Source of the DNA: CAVVUF01 sp963751425
GTDB taxonomy: Bacteria; Chloroflexota; Anaerolineae; Anaerolineales; UBA4823
Length of the DNA stretch: 64,000 bases
Direction: 5' to 3'
Assembly: GCA_963751425.1 (NCBI GenBank)
Contig: CAVVUF010000003.1
Span: forward strand, 1 to 64,000
Position 1 is the stretch's first letter. Each line of letters starts with the position of its first letter. Both the position numbers and the translations under genes were made by a program. A model generated the notes under the pieces. That model had not been told where the DNA came from, ran no database searches, and was given only the letters and a program-made list of their open reading frames with translations. Shown one piece after another: positions 47,960-57,646 of the stretch.

Positions 47960-48804
47960 TATTTTTCTGTAAAAACGGCCGAGCCATAACCGACAACCCG
48001 GTCAAAATCACCGGTCACATCGCCTGAAGTTGCATGATGCAGTACCTGAACGTGATTAGCCCCCAGCTCTTTGGCAGCCCACATCACCGCGGCCAGCGCA
48101 CCCCGCCCGCAGGCAAACCCCTTCCCATCTTCTTCCACCTGGATGACGCCCACAGGATCGAAGGCCTCGACACAGCGCAGCACCTCCGCATCCAGGGTAT
48201 TGGCTGTATCTTGATCATAGAAATGGGAAAGGTCTGTGCTGGCAACCAGAAGCGCCTGCCTGCCTGCCAGGGTCTTCGCCAAAGCTGAGCCAAGTGCTTG
48301 GGCTACCTGCACTGTCTGTTCCAGAACCATGACCGGCAGCAGTTCAAAACCAGACTTCAGGCTGCGCTGTAAGAAAGGCAGCTCAATTTCCAGCGAATGC
48401 TCACGATCATTCTTGATATACGCCAAACCTTTACCCAATTCCGCATGCAGATGCTCATCAAGGGTTTTAACTGCCTCCCGATCCACCTGGATTTGACCCA
48501 GAGGTGTGGCATAATGAGTATGCGCCGAGGTAAGCAGAGCCTGGTAATAAGGGTAATGCATGGGAGATACCACCGCTACCAGCTCTGGAGCCAACCCGCG
48601 CAAAGCTGAAAAAGCATAACCTGCCACCGGTCCAGAATACATGTGGCCGGCATGCGGCACCATAATGGCGATGATCTCGCCCTCTATATTCTGCTGCCCG
48701 GCGGCCTCAAGGTAACCGTCCACACTTTCACCCAGACGGCGAGCATCGCCTAAATACCACTGCCCAGCGATGGGGGATGGACGGATATCGACACGCGTGT
48801 CCAT
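47959..48804 (-). CDS. MEMO-family protein (AmmeMemoRadiSam system protein B)
   Basis: A 281-residue MEMO1 homolog, a non-heme-metal fold related to class III dioxygenases. PHAGHMYSGPVAGYAF contains the metal-binding His; SPMHYPYY, DREHSLEIELPFLQ and STDLSHFYD are the other conserved blocks. In many genomes it travels with an AMMECR1 protein and a radical-SAM enzyme; neither is visible here, so it may be solitary. The following CNNM gene overlaps by one base and is translationally coupled. AGGAGG-type SD (ACAGGAGG) precedes the start. Confidence 0.9.
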   Translation of the reverse strand: MDTRVDIRPSPIAGQWYLGDARRLGESVDGYLEAAGQQNIEGEIIAIMVPHAGHMYSGPVAGYAFSALRGLAPELVAVVSPMHYPYYQALLTSAHTHYATPLGQIQVDREAVKTLDEHLHAELGKGLAYIKNDREHSLEIELPFLQRSLKSGFELLPVMVLEQTVQVAQALGSALAKTLAGRQALLVASTDLSHFYDQDTANTLDAEVLRCVEAFDPVGVIQVEEDGKGFACGRGALAAVMWAAKELGANHVQVLHHATSGDVTGDFDRVVGYGSAVFTEK

Positions 48805-48946
48805 ACAGAACCTCCTGTCTCTTGTAGATTCATTGTAGCATATTCTGGGTGAAGTTCAGCTATGGGCCGAAATCGATTTTTCTTAATTGGCGGTTCGACA
48901 ATGGATTAGGATCGTTTTTGCCCACAATAAAAGTTATAAGGGTATC

Positions 48947-49258
48947 TTATCCCGAATGGATGCCTGCAAAGATGCGGACTTCTTTTTCCAATCGATCGCT
49001 TAACCGATCTTTTTCTACCTCAAGATCATAGCGTGCCTGCAAATTTAACCAAAACCGTTCGGAAAGGCTGAAATAACGGGAGAGTCTCAGCGCTGTATTA
49101 GGTGAAATAGCTCGTGTACCATGCACGATCTCATTAATACGCCGCGCAGGTACACTGATATCTTTCGCTAATTTATACTGGCTGATTCCCATTGGCTTTA
49201 AAAACTCTTCCAAAAGGATTTCGCCGGGATGAATTGGGGGAAGCTTTTTCTCTGCCAT
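48947..49258 (-). CDS. higA: HigA-type antitoxin
   Basis: A 103-residue HTH_XRE protein with the family N-terminus HPGEILLEEFLKP and the HTH region ISQYKLAKDISVPARRINEIV. Antitoxins of this kind bind the toxin and repress their own operon. It follows the toxin gene by nine bases, the HigBA order. Typical C-terminus LSERFWLNLQARYDLEV confirms the family. Confidence 0.93.
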   Translation of the reverse strand: MAEKKLPPIHPGEILLEEFLKPMGISQYKLAKDISVPARRINEIVHGTRAISPNTALRLSRYFSLSERFWLNLQARYDLEVEKDRLSDRLEKEVRIFAGIHSG

Positions 49259-49267
49259 TTCTGTCTC

Positions 49268-49549
49268 CTAGTGATAATCTACTATCTCAACTTGATAAGC
49301 GTTACCTTCTCGCCACTCAAAGCAGATTACCCATTGTTCGTTGATCCGAATACTATGTTGATTTTGCCTATTCCCCGACAGTTTTTCCAGATGATTGGAA
49401 GGAGGCATAAGTAAATCTGAAATAGCTTCAGCCGCATCTAAGATTTCAAGTTTTCTACGGGCAATCTTTTGTATTTTGGGTGGCAGTTGGCGTGAAAAGA
49501 AACGTTGAAATACCTTCTCTGTTTCTTTGTCAGCAAAGCTCTTGATCAT
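49268..49549 (-). CDS. higB: HigB-type toxin (RelE superfamily)
   Basis: A 93-residue ribosome-dependent mRNA endonuclease-type toxin. The IRINEQWVICFEWREGNAYQVEIVDYH C-terminus and the RKLEILDAAEAISDLLMPPSNHLEKLSG centre fit the HigB family. It is first in the operon with higA directly after. The pair is intact. An inverted-repeat region upstream was not resolved with certainty. Confidence 0.93.
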   Translation of the reverse strand: MIKSFADKETEKVFQRFFSRQLPPKIQKIARRKLEILDAAEAISDLLMPPSNHLEKLSGNRQNQHSIRINEQWVICFEWREGNAYQVEIVDYH

Positions 49550-49696
49550 CGCGAGTGGATAACAACCCCTTGCGTTATTGTTGTCAAGCGTTATTAATAC
49601 AGCTAAGAAATAGCCAATCGAATGATTCTTGACCTCAATAGAAGCCTCAGGATGTGGATCCGATAATGCTGAAATTCCTGAGGCTACTCGTGTAGA

Positions 49697-51079
49697 TTAC
49701 TGCAGAGGAAGCCAAACGAGGAAACGCGTGTCACCTGGTTTTGAAGTCACTTCGATTTTGCCGCGGTGTTTCTGGATAATATTATATGAAACGCTCAACC
49801 CCAGACCGGTGCCCTTACCCGGCTCCTTGGTGGTAAAGAACGGCTCGAAAAGGCGCGGCAGCACATCCTGTGGAATGCCTGGACCATTATCGCCTATCTC
49901 TACCACCACCTGCGCGCCCTCCCGATAGGTTTGCAGCCGCAGTTCGCCATTTCCAGCCATCGTGTCGATGGCGTTATCGATCAAGTTCGTCCAAACCTGG
50001 TTCAGCTCACTGCCATAGGCTTCAATCAAAGGCAGGTCCCGGGCATAATCGCGCTTTACAGTAATGCCTTGTCTTAACTTGTGTTTGAGGATGACCAATG
50101 TGCTCTCCAGACCGGCGTGCAAATCAATTTTCTTCAAGGGCGCTTGATCCAGGTAGGTATAATCCTTCACGGCGCTGACAATCTCGGTGATCCGTTCCAT
50201 ACTGTTATTGATCTCACCCAAAAGGCTGTAAACTTTATAGCCTGTCACAAGCAAGCGCAGAATAATTGGAAAATGCTTCGCATCGAAAGCTGCTGACCAT
50301 TTAACCAGATCAGGGACCTGCCAGCCAAAAGAAACCAGGAGAGGCGCATATTTCCAGGCTTCATCGATCGAATAAGCCTCTAGCCAACTCTCAACTTCTT
50401 GCTCACGGTCGCTGCGCTCTAATGGATCAGAAACCTGGATAGCCAGATCGTTACGAACGATATCTACGCGCAGACGATTCATTACCAAGTTATTCAAGCT
50501 TTCATCCAGATGCAGCGTGTCCAGATCGCTGCGCGCCCTTAACCATTCGTCAATTGTCTGGCGCAGTTGGGCTGAGCTTCGACCGGCTGCCGCAGCCGGG
50601 TTGTTCAGTTCATGCGCTAGCCCGGCTGCCAATGTTCCCAAAGAGGCCAACTTTTCTTGTTGGCTTAACATCCCTTCTGTTTCTCGCAGCCGTCTCATCA
50701 CCGTGCGTAATAAGGCAACTGCTACGGTGGGGTTTCCAAACACAAGATCATTGAAGGTTTCTCGGCTGATTTTTAAGACTTTGCATGGTCGAGGAGCGCG
50801 TACACTGGCCGTACGCGGGGCATCTTCGATCAGCGACATTTCCCCCAGAATCGAACAGGGACCGTTCATTGCAATCACCACTTCTCGATTGCCTGAACGT
50901 TTCAGAATTTCGACTTCCCCCTCCAAGACAACATAGAAGGCATCTGGCAGACTGCCCTCAGCCATCAAGATATCACCAGCCTCAAGAAAGATGCGTTCTC
51001 CACTCCATAGCAGATGGTCCAACTGCTCGTCAGGCAGACCGGAGAAAAAAGCATTCCTCCTGAGAATATCCCTGTCCAT
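49697..51079 (-). CDS. Cyclic nucleotide-binding-domain sensor histidine kinase
   Basis: A 460-residue soluble kinase. A cNMP-binding domain (about 10-130) replaces the usual membrane sensor. The phospho-acceptor His is in AAGLAHELNNP (H156), followed by a long HisKA helix; the ATPase blocks are NLIDNAIDTM (near 365), GDNGPGIP (near 398) and GTGLGLSVSYNI (near 427). It ends the two-gene operon with the receiver-thioredoxin-reductase gene, 17 bp upstream, its likely partner. Such pairs are seen in several phyla and are thought to link redox state to a cNMP-type signal. Confidence 0.93.
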   Translation of the reverse strand: MDRDILRRNAFFSGLPDEQLDHLLWSGERIFLEAGDILMAEGSLPDAFYVVLEGEVEILKRSGNREVVIAMNGPCSILGEMSLIEDAPRTASVRAPRPCKVLKISRETFNDLVFGNPTVAVALLRTVMRRLRETEGMLSQQEKLASLGTLAAGLAHELNNPAAAAGRSSAQLRQTIDEWLRARSDLDTLHLDESLNNLVMNRLRVDIVRNDLAIQVSDPLERSDREQEVESWLEAYSIDEAWKYAPLLVSFGWQVPDLVKWSAAFDAKHFPIILRLLVTGYKVYSLLGEINNSMERITEIVSAVKDYTYLDQAPLKKIDLHAGLESTLVILKHKLRQGITVKRDYARDLPLIEAYGSELNQVWTNLIDNAIDTMAGNGELRLQTYREGAQVVVEIGDNGPGIPQDVLPRLFEPFFTTKEPGKGTGLGLSVSYNIIQKHRGKIEVTSKPGDTRFLVWLPLQ

Positions 51080-51096
51080 GATAACCCGTTATACCT

Positions 51097-52755
51097 TTAG
51101 ATGGTTGAGAGATACTGCCAGAAAAGCGACACAGCCGTGTTCCCGTCCCCGGTGGCAGCTGCGACACCATGTTTCGTGCCATTGTGCACATCGCCTGCGG
51201 CAAAGATACCCGGCACACTCGTCTCCAACAGCATCGGATCACGGTCAACTGGCCAGTTTGGAGGGCGCTTGCCAGCCTTCACCAGGTCAGGACCAGTCAG
51301 AATATGCCCGCTGGCACTGCGTTGTAATAAGTCAGCCACGAAATCACTCTGAGGTTTTTGCCCGATAAAAACAAAAATGGCCGCGGCTGGCAGTTCCATT
51401 AATTCATCGGTTTGATTACTTTTCACCCTGATTTCACGAATTTTCTCGTCACCGTGAATTTCTACAAGCTCTGTATCAAACAGAATTTGAACTTTTGGAT
51501 TTGACCGGATGTCTACATCCAGATAACGCGACCAGGTAGGCGCAGCACCACGCATTAATACGGTCACCTTGCTGGCATATTTGCTCAAAAAAAGAACAGC
51601 CTGGGCCGCTGAATTAGCCCCACCAATAACGATCACTTCCTGCTCCAGGTAATTGGCCGCCTCGGTATGAGCAGCTCCATAATAAATACCGGCCCCATTC
51701 CAGCGGTCGGCGCCTGGTAGAACCAGAGTTCGGAACCAGGCTCCCGTGGCAATAAGGACGATCTTCGCCGAGACTTCACTCCCATCGGATAAAGTCACAA
51801 CCTTGGTATTTCCTTCCAGGCGAATACATTTGACTTCCTGCGTGGAAAGGAGCTCAGCTCCGAAGCGGCGAGCCTGGGTGACTGCCCGGCGGGTCAAGTC
51901 GCCTCCAGAAATCCCATTCGGGAATCCCAGAAAGTTCTCGATTTTTGGACTGTTGCCAGCCTGTCCACCAGGAGCTTGGCGCTCGATCATCAAAACTTTC
52001 AACCCATCCGCGCTGGCAATCACAGAAGCTGAAAGCCCGGCCGGACCCCCACCGATAACAATGACATCGTAAAAGGGTTTCTCAGCCCTGGTCTGCAGTC
52101 CTACTTTTTCAGCCAGCTGATGATAAGTTGGTGATATTAATGTACTGCCATCTGGAAAGAATAACACAGGAATTGTATGAGTTGCCTCTTTGCAGGCAGA
52201 CTCCACCAAACGAGAGGCATCTTCATCGTGTTCGACATCCAGCCATTGATACGGGATCGAATTACGAGCCAGGAAATCCTTAACCTCATGGCAGGCAGAC
52301 GACCACAAAGTGCCTGCGACCCGAATGCCCTCATAAGGCTGCTTTACATTTGCTTTCCAGTCATCTAATAATCCATCCAGCACAGGATAAAAGTGCTCCT
52401 CAGGAGGATCCCAGGGTTTCGTCAGGTAATAATCCAAACCAATCTTGTTAATCGCCTGGATAGCAGCTTCTGTGTCTGAATAGGCTGTGAGCAGCACCTT
52501 GCGCGCCTCCGGGAAAACCAGCCTGGCTTGTTCCAAAAATTGGATACCCGTCATCTGGGGCATACGCTGGTCAACAACATACAAAGCGACCCTCTCACCC
52601 CTTTGTTTTAGCTGGTGCAGAACCTCTAAGGCTTGCTCTCCCGAACCCGATTTAATGATCCGGTAATCACGACCGTACTTTTGGCGCAGGTCGCGTTCCA
52701 CAGCATTTAGCACGGCACTGTCATCATCCACGGCAACAATGGCTGCTTTAAACAT
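51097..52755 (-). CDS. Response-regulator receiver fused to glutaredoxin-like and thioredoxin-reductase-like domains
   Basis: A 552-residue fusion. The receiver domain (1-120) has D62 as the phosphorylation site and K113. A glutaredoxin-like segment follows (about 155-225), then an FAD/NAD(P)-dependent reductase (about 235-550; GGGPAG, GGANSAAQAVLFL). The Grx-like motif reads SSAC and lacks a CxxC. The reductase lacks the CxxC of TrxR (there is YYGAAHTEA). So it is a redox-sensing flavoprotein or reductase without the usual dithiol pair. The ATG at 52755 follows AGAGGTG; a longer frame is open to 52785. The histidine kinase gene follows and is the likely phosphodonor. Confidence 0.9.
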   Translation of the reverse strand: MFKAAIVAVDDDSAVLNAVERDLRQKYGRDYRIIKSGSGEQALEVLHQLKQRGERVALYVVDQRMPQMTGIQFLEQARLVFPEARKVLLTAYSDTEAAIQAINKIGLDYYLTKPWDPPEEHFYPVLDGLLDDWKANVKQPYEGIRVAGTLWSSACHEVKDFLARNSIPYQWLDVEHDEDASRLVESACKEATHTIPVLFFPDGSTLISPTYHQLAEKVGLQTRAEKPFYDVIVIGGGPAGLSASVIASADGLKVLMIERQAPGGQAGNSPKIENFLGFPNGISGGDLTRRAVTQARRFGAELLSTQEVKCIRLEGNTKVVTLSDGSEVSAKIVLIATGAWFRTLVLPGADRWNGAGIYYGAAHTEAANYLEQEVIVIGGANSAAQAVLFLSKYASKVTVLMRGAAPTWSRYLDVDIRSNPKVQILFDTELVEIHGDEKIREIRVKSNQTDELMELPAAAIFVFIGQKPQSDFVADLLQRSASGHILTGPDLVKAGKRPPNWPVDRDPMLLETSVPGIFAAGDVHNGTKHGVAAATGDGNTAVSLFWQYLSTI

Positions 52756-52882
52756 CGTTACACCTCTTATAATGGAAATTACCATGCACCAGGCGAGTGG
52801 TCAGAACCATTAAATCAACCTATGCTTCTAAAAGTATAACATATATTATATAAATTAGACCGTATTAGTTTGATATATCCGT

Positions 52883-52960
52883 TTATTCAAGAATCGCCTT
52901 GATCCTGCGCACATCCTGCCCAACCGCCTGTTCCTTTGTGATCTTGGTGCGTCCCATTCG
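52883..52960 (-). pseudogene. Remnant of an alaS 3' end
   Basis: On the minus strand this segment encodes RMGRTKITKEQAVGQDVRRI plus KAILE and a stop, nearly the same as the intact alaS C-terminus (EMGRFKITKEEAVGQGVRRI plus KAVLE) at 53495-53580. It is an isolated fragment, with no start. DNA identity is about 80 percent. The hicAB module lies between the remnant and the functional alaS end. Confidence 0.8.
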
Positions 52961-52986
52961 GGCATCTCCGACGAGTATGAAATATA

Positions 52987-52995
52987 TGCTACAAT
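52987..52995 (+). promoter_or_regulatory. Extended -10 promoter of hicAB
   Basis: TGCTACAAT ends seven bases before the ATG at 53003, with no SD, so hicA mRNA is likely leaderless. Toxin-antitoxin operons need strong promoters, and this is a good extended -10. Confidence 0.6.
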
Positions 52996-53002
52996 TCAGC
53001 TA

Positions 53003-53269
53003 ATGACCCAGTTCAAAAAGGTACTCATTAGAATCCTGCGTGGCACATCCGATGCCAACATTTCTTTTACCGATCTGCAAAGCTTGTTGATTGAATTGGG
53101 TTTTGAGGAAAGAGTACGCTGAAGCCACCATATCTTCACCAAAGATGGGATTCAGGAGATTATCAACCTGCAACCCAAAGGTGCGAGTGCTAAACCCTAT
53201 CAGGTGAAGCAGGTGCGTGCAATCATTCTAAAATACCGGCTCGGAGGCAGTGATGACGATCAAGTATGA
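53003..53269 (+). pseudogene. hicA: HicA-type mRNA interferase toxin, interrupted by an in-frame TGA
   Basis: The reading frame encodes a HicA of about 88 residues: FKKVLIRILRGTSDANISFTDL, then the catalytic-His region VR-stop-SHHIFTKDG, then INLQPKGASAKPYQVKQVR and IILKY. The internal TGA (53120-53122) sits where a Gly codon (GGA) is usual in this family, one base away. All else is intact. Either the toxin is silenced by one nonsense change or the base is misread. The ORF overlaps the hicB start. Confidence 0.8.
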
Positions 53270-53465
53270 AATGATTATCTACTGGAGTCAAGAGGATAAA
53301 GCTTTTATCGTTGAAGTCCCAGAACTCCTAGGCTGTATGGCGGATGGGGCTACATATCAAGAAGCAGTAGCAAGTGCCGAATTAATAATCCAGGAATGGA
53401 TCGAAACAGCGCGCGAACTAGGAAGACCTATACCACAGCCAAAAGGTCGCTTGGTATATGCCTGA
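53253..53465 (+). CDS. hicB: HicB-type antitoxin (single-domain)
   Basis: A 70-residue HicB-like protein: VEVPELLGCMADGATYQEAVASAELIIQEWIETARELGRPIP is the standard RNase-H-like fold of this antitoxin. There is no C-terminal DNA-binding domain, so self-repression would need another part of the complex. ATG 53253 follows GGAGG at five to six bases and lies inside the hicA reading frame; a GTG three bases upstream is the alternative. It stops 30 bp before the convergent alaS stop. Confidence 0.9.
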   Translation: MTIKYEMIIYWSQEDKAFIVEVPELLGCMADGATYQEAVASAELIIQEWIETARELGRPIPQPKGRLVYA

Positions 53466-53494
53466 AAACAATAGCCCTTACATGCTGCCCTATT

Positions 53495-55262
53495 TTATTC
53501 CAGCACCGCCTTGATCCTCCGCACACCCTGCCCCACCGCTTCCTCTTTGGTGATCTTAAAGCGCCCCATCTCTCCCGTCCGCGGTACATGTGGACCGCCG
53601 CACACTTCTTTCGAGAAATCGCCGACCGAATAGACCTTCACCTGCTCGCCGTACTTCTCACCGAAGAAAGCCAGGGCACCGCTTTCGAGCGCTTGTTTGA
53701 TCGGCATGACCTGCATCGAAACAGGCAAATCCCTCTGGATTTGGGCGTTGACAATCTGCTCGACCTCCGCAAGCTGCTGGGAGGTGAGGCGTTCTGGATG
53801 GGTGAAATCGAAGCGCAGCCGCTCAACGGTGATGTTGGAACCCTTCTGCTGCACCTCTGTCCCCAGCACCTGTCTCAGGGCCTGCTGCAGCAGATGCGTG
53901 GCAGTATGCAGGCGGGTGGTGGCTTCGGCATGGTCAGCCAGGCCGCCTTTGAACTTTGACTGCTCGGCTTGCTGGCGCGAGAGCTGCTTGTGCGCCTGGT
54001 AGCAGGCCTCAAAGCCGGCTTCATCCACCGAAAACCCATGTTCCTGGGCCAGCTCAACCGTCAGCGGTAAAGGGAAACCATAAGTTTCAAAAAGGTCGAA
54101 AGCTTCTTCCCCCGCAATCAAGGTCTCTCCATGCTGGCGCAAGCGCTCCATCACCTTAAAATATTGGTGCAGGCCGCGCTCCAGCGTGCGCTTGAATTTC
54201 GTCTCCTCCTGATCAAGCAAGGCCGCGATCTGCTCCCGGCGCTCTAAAAGCTCTGGGTACACATCGGAGAGGGTATCCACCACGCTTCCAGACAGGCGGG
54301 CACAGAAATTCTCCTGGATGCCCAGCTCACCTCCGTAGCGCACCGCCCTGCGCACCATGCGCCGTACCACGTAGCCAGCCTCCACGTTGGATGGGACGGC
54401 GCCATCTGCAATGGCAAAAGTGGCAGAGCGCAGGTGGTCGGCAATGATCCGGAAAGGCCCCGGGTTATCTTCATAATGTTTTCCTGATAACGCCTCAACC
54501 GCTTCTACCAATGGGGCGATCGTCTCAACTTTGAAAATATCGCTCAACCCGTTCAAAACGGCTACGGTACGCTCGACGCCCATCCCTGTATCCACATTGC
54601 GCTGTTTCAGGCGCAGGTACTTTCCGTCAGCAGTCTTGTTGTATTCCATGAAGACATTGTTCCAGATCTCCAGCCACTTCCCACAGTGGCAGCCGGGACC
54701 GCAGCCGGAGTGGTCTGGAAGGCCAGTGTCAAAAAAGATCTCCGAGTTCGGGGCCGCAGGGTCCTGTAGCGCCTGCCGGTCCCCACCAGTTATCAGTTTT
54801 GGGCAGGAAGAAGATGTGTTCATCTGGAATACCTAACTTTCGCCAGATTGAAGCGGATTCCTCATCGCGCGGCGCGTCAGCATCCCCAGCAAAGACCGTC
54901 ACCGCCAGCTTGCCGGGGTCTAAACCCAGCGCCTGTGTGAGGAATTCAAAGCTCCAGGTGAGCGATTCCTGCTTGAAATAATCGCCCAGCGACCAGTTGC
55001 CCAGCATCTCGAAGAAGGTCAGGTGAGAAGAATCACCGACTTCATCGATGTCATTGGTGCGGATGCACTTCTGAAAGTTGACCAGGCGCTTACCCTGCGG
55101 GTGAGGCTCTCCTAACAAATAAGGTACCAAGGGATGCATCCCGGCGGTGGTAAATAAAACCGTGGGGTCATTTTCTGGCAGCAGCGGGGCGGAGGGAATA
55201 CGCTTGTGGTTGAACTCTTCAAAAAACTGCAGGTAAGTCTCGCGTAATTGTTTGGCATTCAT
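53495..55262 (-). CDS. alaS: Alanine-tRNA ligase, short form lacking the C-Ala domain (one frameshift)
   Basis: AlaRS charges tRNA-Ala. The catalytic part begins MNAKQLRETYLQFF and contains FTTAGMHPLVPYL and CIRTNDID; the frame breaks near 54760, beside GPAGATGPCGPE. The editing domain has TATHLLQQAL (HxxxH) and CGGPHV (CxxxH), so proofreading is intact. The protein ends after RRIKAVLE, at about 588 residues, with none of the dimerising C-Ala domain that takes the usual enzyme to about 875. Short AlaRS forms are known. It is preceded by a T-box leader and followed by hicAB. Confidence 0.9.
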
Positions 55263-55265
55263 GCT

Positions 55266-55600
55266 TCTTCTCCTTAAAAATGAAAATCCTCAGACAATGC
55301 TGAGGACGAATAAAAATCCGTGGTACCACCTCACTTTATTCATCTCGATAGAGATGCCATCTCTGGCAAGATGAACCTCAAAACCAGCTTCGACGGCCTT
55401 TTTACCGCTTGAAACTAGTTTGACTCAATAACGGGAGCTCCCGGCAAACATTACGGGTGTCAAGCTTTGACACGTTCACGCCTGCACCTCGAGGGCGGCG
55501 AACACGGTTGTCTTTGGTACCAGGCTCACACCACCTCACCCGGCTCTCTGGTCCTGCAACCGCGCTTGTTCCCTGTCAGCGGTTTTCAATATTAACGAGA
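55266..55600 (-). promoter_or_regulatory. T-box riboswitch leader of alaS
   Basis: This 330-base leader carries T-box hallmarks on the minus strand: the GGTGGTACCACGG box (complement of 55318-55330), an AGAGAG-type region, GGTGTGAGCC (the distal stem I loop type) and a terminator. It senses uncharged tRNA by codon-anticodon pairing in stem I. GCC triplets fitting tRNA-Ala are near 55493-55499, though the exact specifier loop was not folded here. It explains the gap between alaS and oppF; the 90 bases between 55600 and 55693 hold nothing I can name. Confidence 0.88.
55288..55305 (-). terminator. T-box terminator hairpin
   Basis: CCTCAG (55288-55293) and CTGAGG (55300-55305) form a six-bp stem; on the minus strand the right arm is followed by ATTTTCATTTTT. 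This is the terminator alternative to the T-box antiterminator, immediately before the alaS SD. Confidence 0.75.
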
Positions 55601-55692
55601 TTATAAAAGCAGCCTGGCAATCTGTCAACTTGCCAGGTAATCAGGTGAAATGCACTCCAAATACCAAAAGTGCATTGCGCCTAAGCATATGT

Positions 55693-56646
55693 CTATTCGC
55701 TGTACTTATGACACTTAACCAGCGTATCTTCTACAATAAGGTCCGCGGGTACTTCAACTTTGCATTTCTCCATGACGAGAGGACAGCGACCGGCGAACTT
55801 GCAGCCTTTGCGCAAATATTCTTCTTGCTCTAATTCCGTCAAGTTCACGGTTGTCGTCCAGCGTCTCTTGGGATCTGCCTCAGGGATGGATTCGCGCAGC
55901 AGCCGGGTGTAAGGATGGCGCGGGTTCATCAACACCTGCTCCACCGTACCCATCTCCACAATATTCCCCCGGAACATGATGGCGATCCGGTCGCTCACAT
56001 AATAGGCTGTCGCCAGGTCGTGGGTGATATACAGCACACTGACACCCATCTCGTCTCTGAGCTTCTTGAACAGATTCACGATCGACATCCGTAGAGAGGC
56101 ATCCACCATCGAGACTGGCTCATCGGCGATCAGCAAGGTGGGGTTGGTGAGCAGGGCGCGGGCAATGGAAATGCGCTGGAGCTGCCCGCCGGAGAACTCG
56201 CTCGGATACCGGCCCGCTAATTCAGTGTAAGTTAGCCCGACCGCATTCAGCTTTTGATCGATCCACTCGATGGCCTCTTCTTTATTATCTGCCAGTTTGT
56301 AATTCTTCACCGTCTCGAAGAAATAACGGTCCACCGTGCGCAAGGGATTGAAGGTGGCAAAGGGGTCCTGGAAGATGGCCTGGACGCCTTCTGTAAACCA
56401 TACCTTTTCGTTCTTTGCTTCCTTCTTGCCGCTGTGAATAATCGCACCAGAGGTGGGAAAATCGAAACCCAGGACAATGCGGGCAGAGGTCGTCTTGCCG
56501 CAGCCGCTCTCCCCAGCCAGGGTGAAGATCTCGGCCGGCTTGATGAAGAAAGACACATTATCCACCGCCGTGATATGCACACGCGAAAGGATGCTCCCCA
56601 AGGAGAAGACTTTGGTCAGGTTCTCGATTTCAAGCAGCTTTTCCAT
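55693..56646 (-). CDS. Opp-family ABC transporter ATPase (OppF-like)
   Basis: A 317-residue cytoplasmic ATPase that powers uptake with the OppD-like partner. Walker A GESGCGKTT, signature FSGGQLQR, LIADEPVSMVD (Walker B) and H-loop YITHDLA are all present. The C-terminal FAGRCPLVMEKC region is the OppF-type extension. It is intact, and starts two bases after the OppD-like stop on the same strand. The substrate (peptide or oligosaccharide) is set by the binding protein and not by this subunit. Confidence 0.93.
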   Translation of the reverse strand: MEKLLEIENLTKVFSLGSILSRVHITAVDNVSFFIKPAEIFTLAGESGCGKTTSARIVLGFDFPTSGAIIHSGKKEAKNEKVWFTEGVQAIFQDPFATFNPLRTVDRYFFETVKNYKLADNKEEAIEWIDQKLNAVGLTYTELAGRYPSEFSGGQLQRISIARALLTNPTLLIADEPVSMVDASLRMSIVNLFKKLRDEMGVSVLYITHDLATAYYVSDRIAIMFRGNIVEMGTVEQVLMNPRHPYTRLLRESIPEADPKRRWTTTVNLTELEQEEYLRKGCKFAGRCPLVMEKCKVEVPADLIVEDTLVKCHKYSE

Positions 56647-56647
56647 G

Positions 56648-57639
<992 letters not shown>

Positions 57640-57646
57640 GGCAGTC

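Noticed and set aside
49268..49549. Reading the HigB ORF as a general RelE/ParE toxin of another system
   Set aside because: The toxin-first order and the HigA-type antitoxin with HPGEIL motif directly after it place the pair in HigBA.
53120..53122. Selenocysteine codon in hicA
   Set aside because: HicA proteins use Gly here, no SECIS-like hairpin follows, and no selenocysteine genes are in view.
52883..53465. Insertion sequence or integrase responsible for the hicAB insertion
   Set aside because: No transposase or recombinase is encoded, and no terminal inverted repeats were found at the edges.
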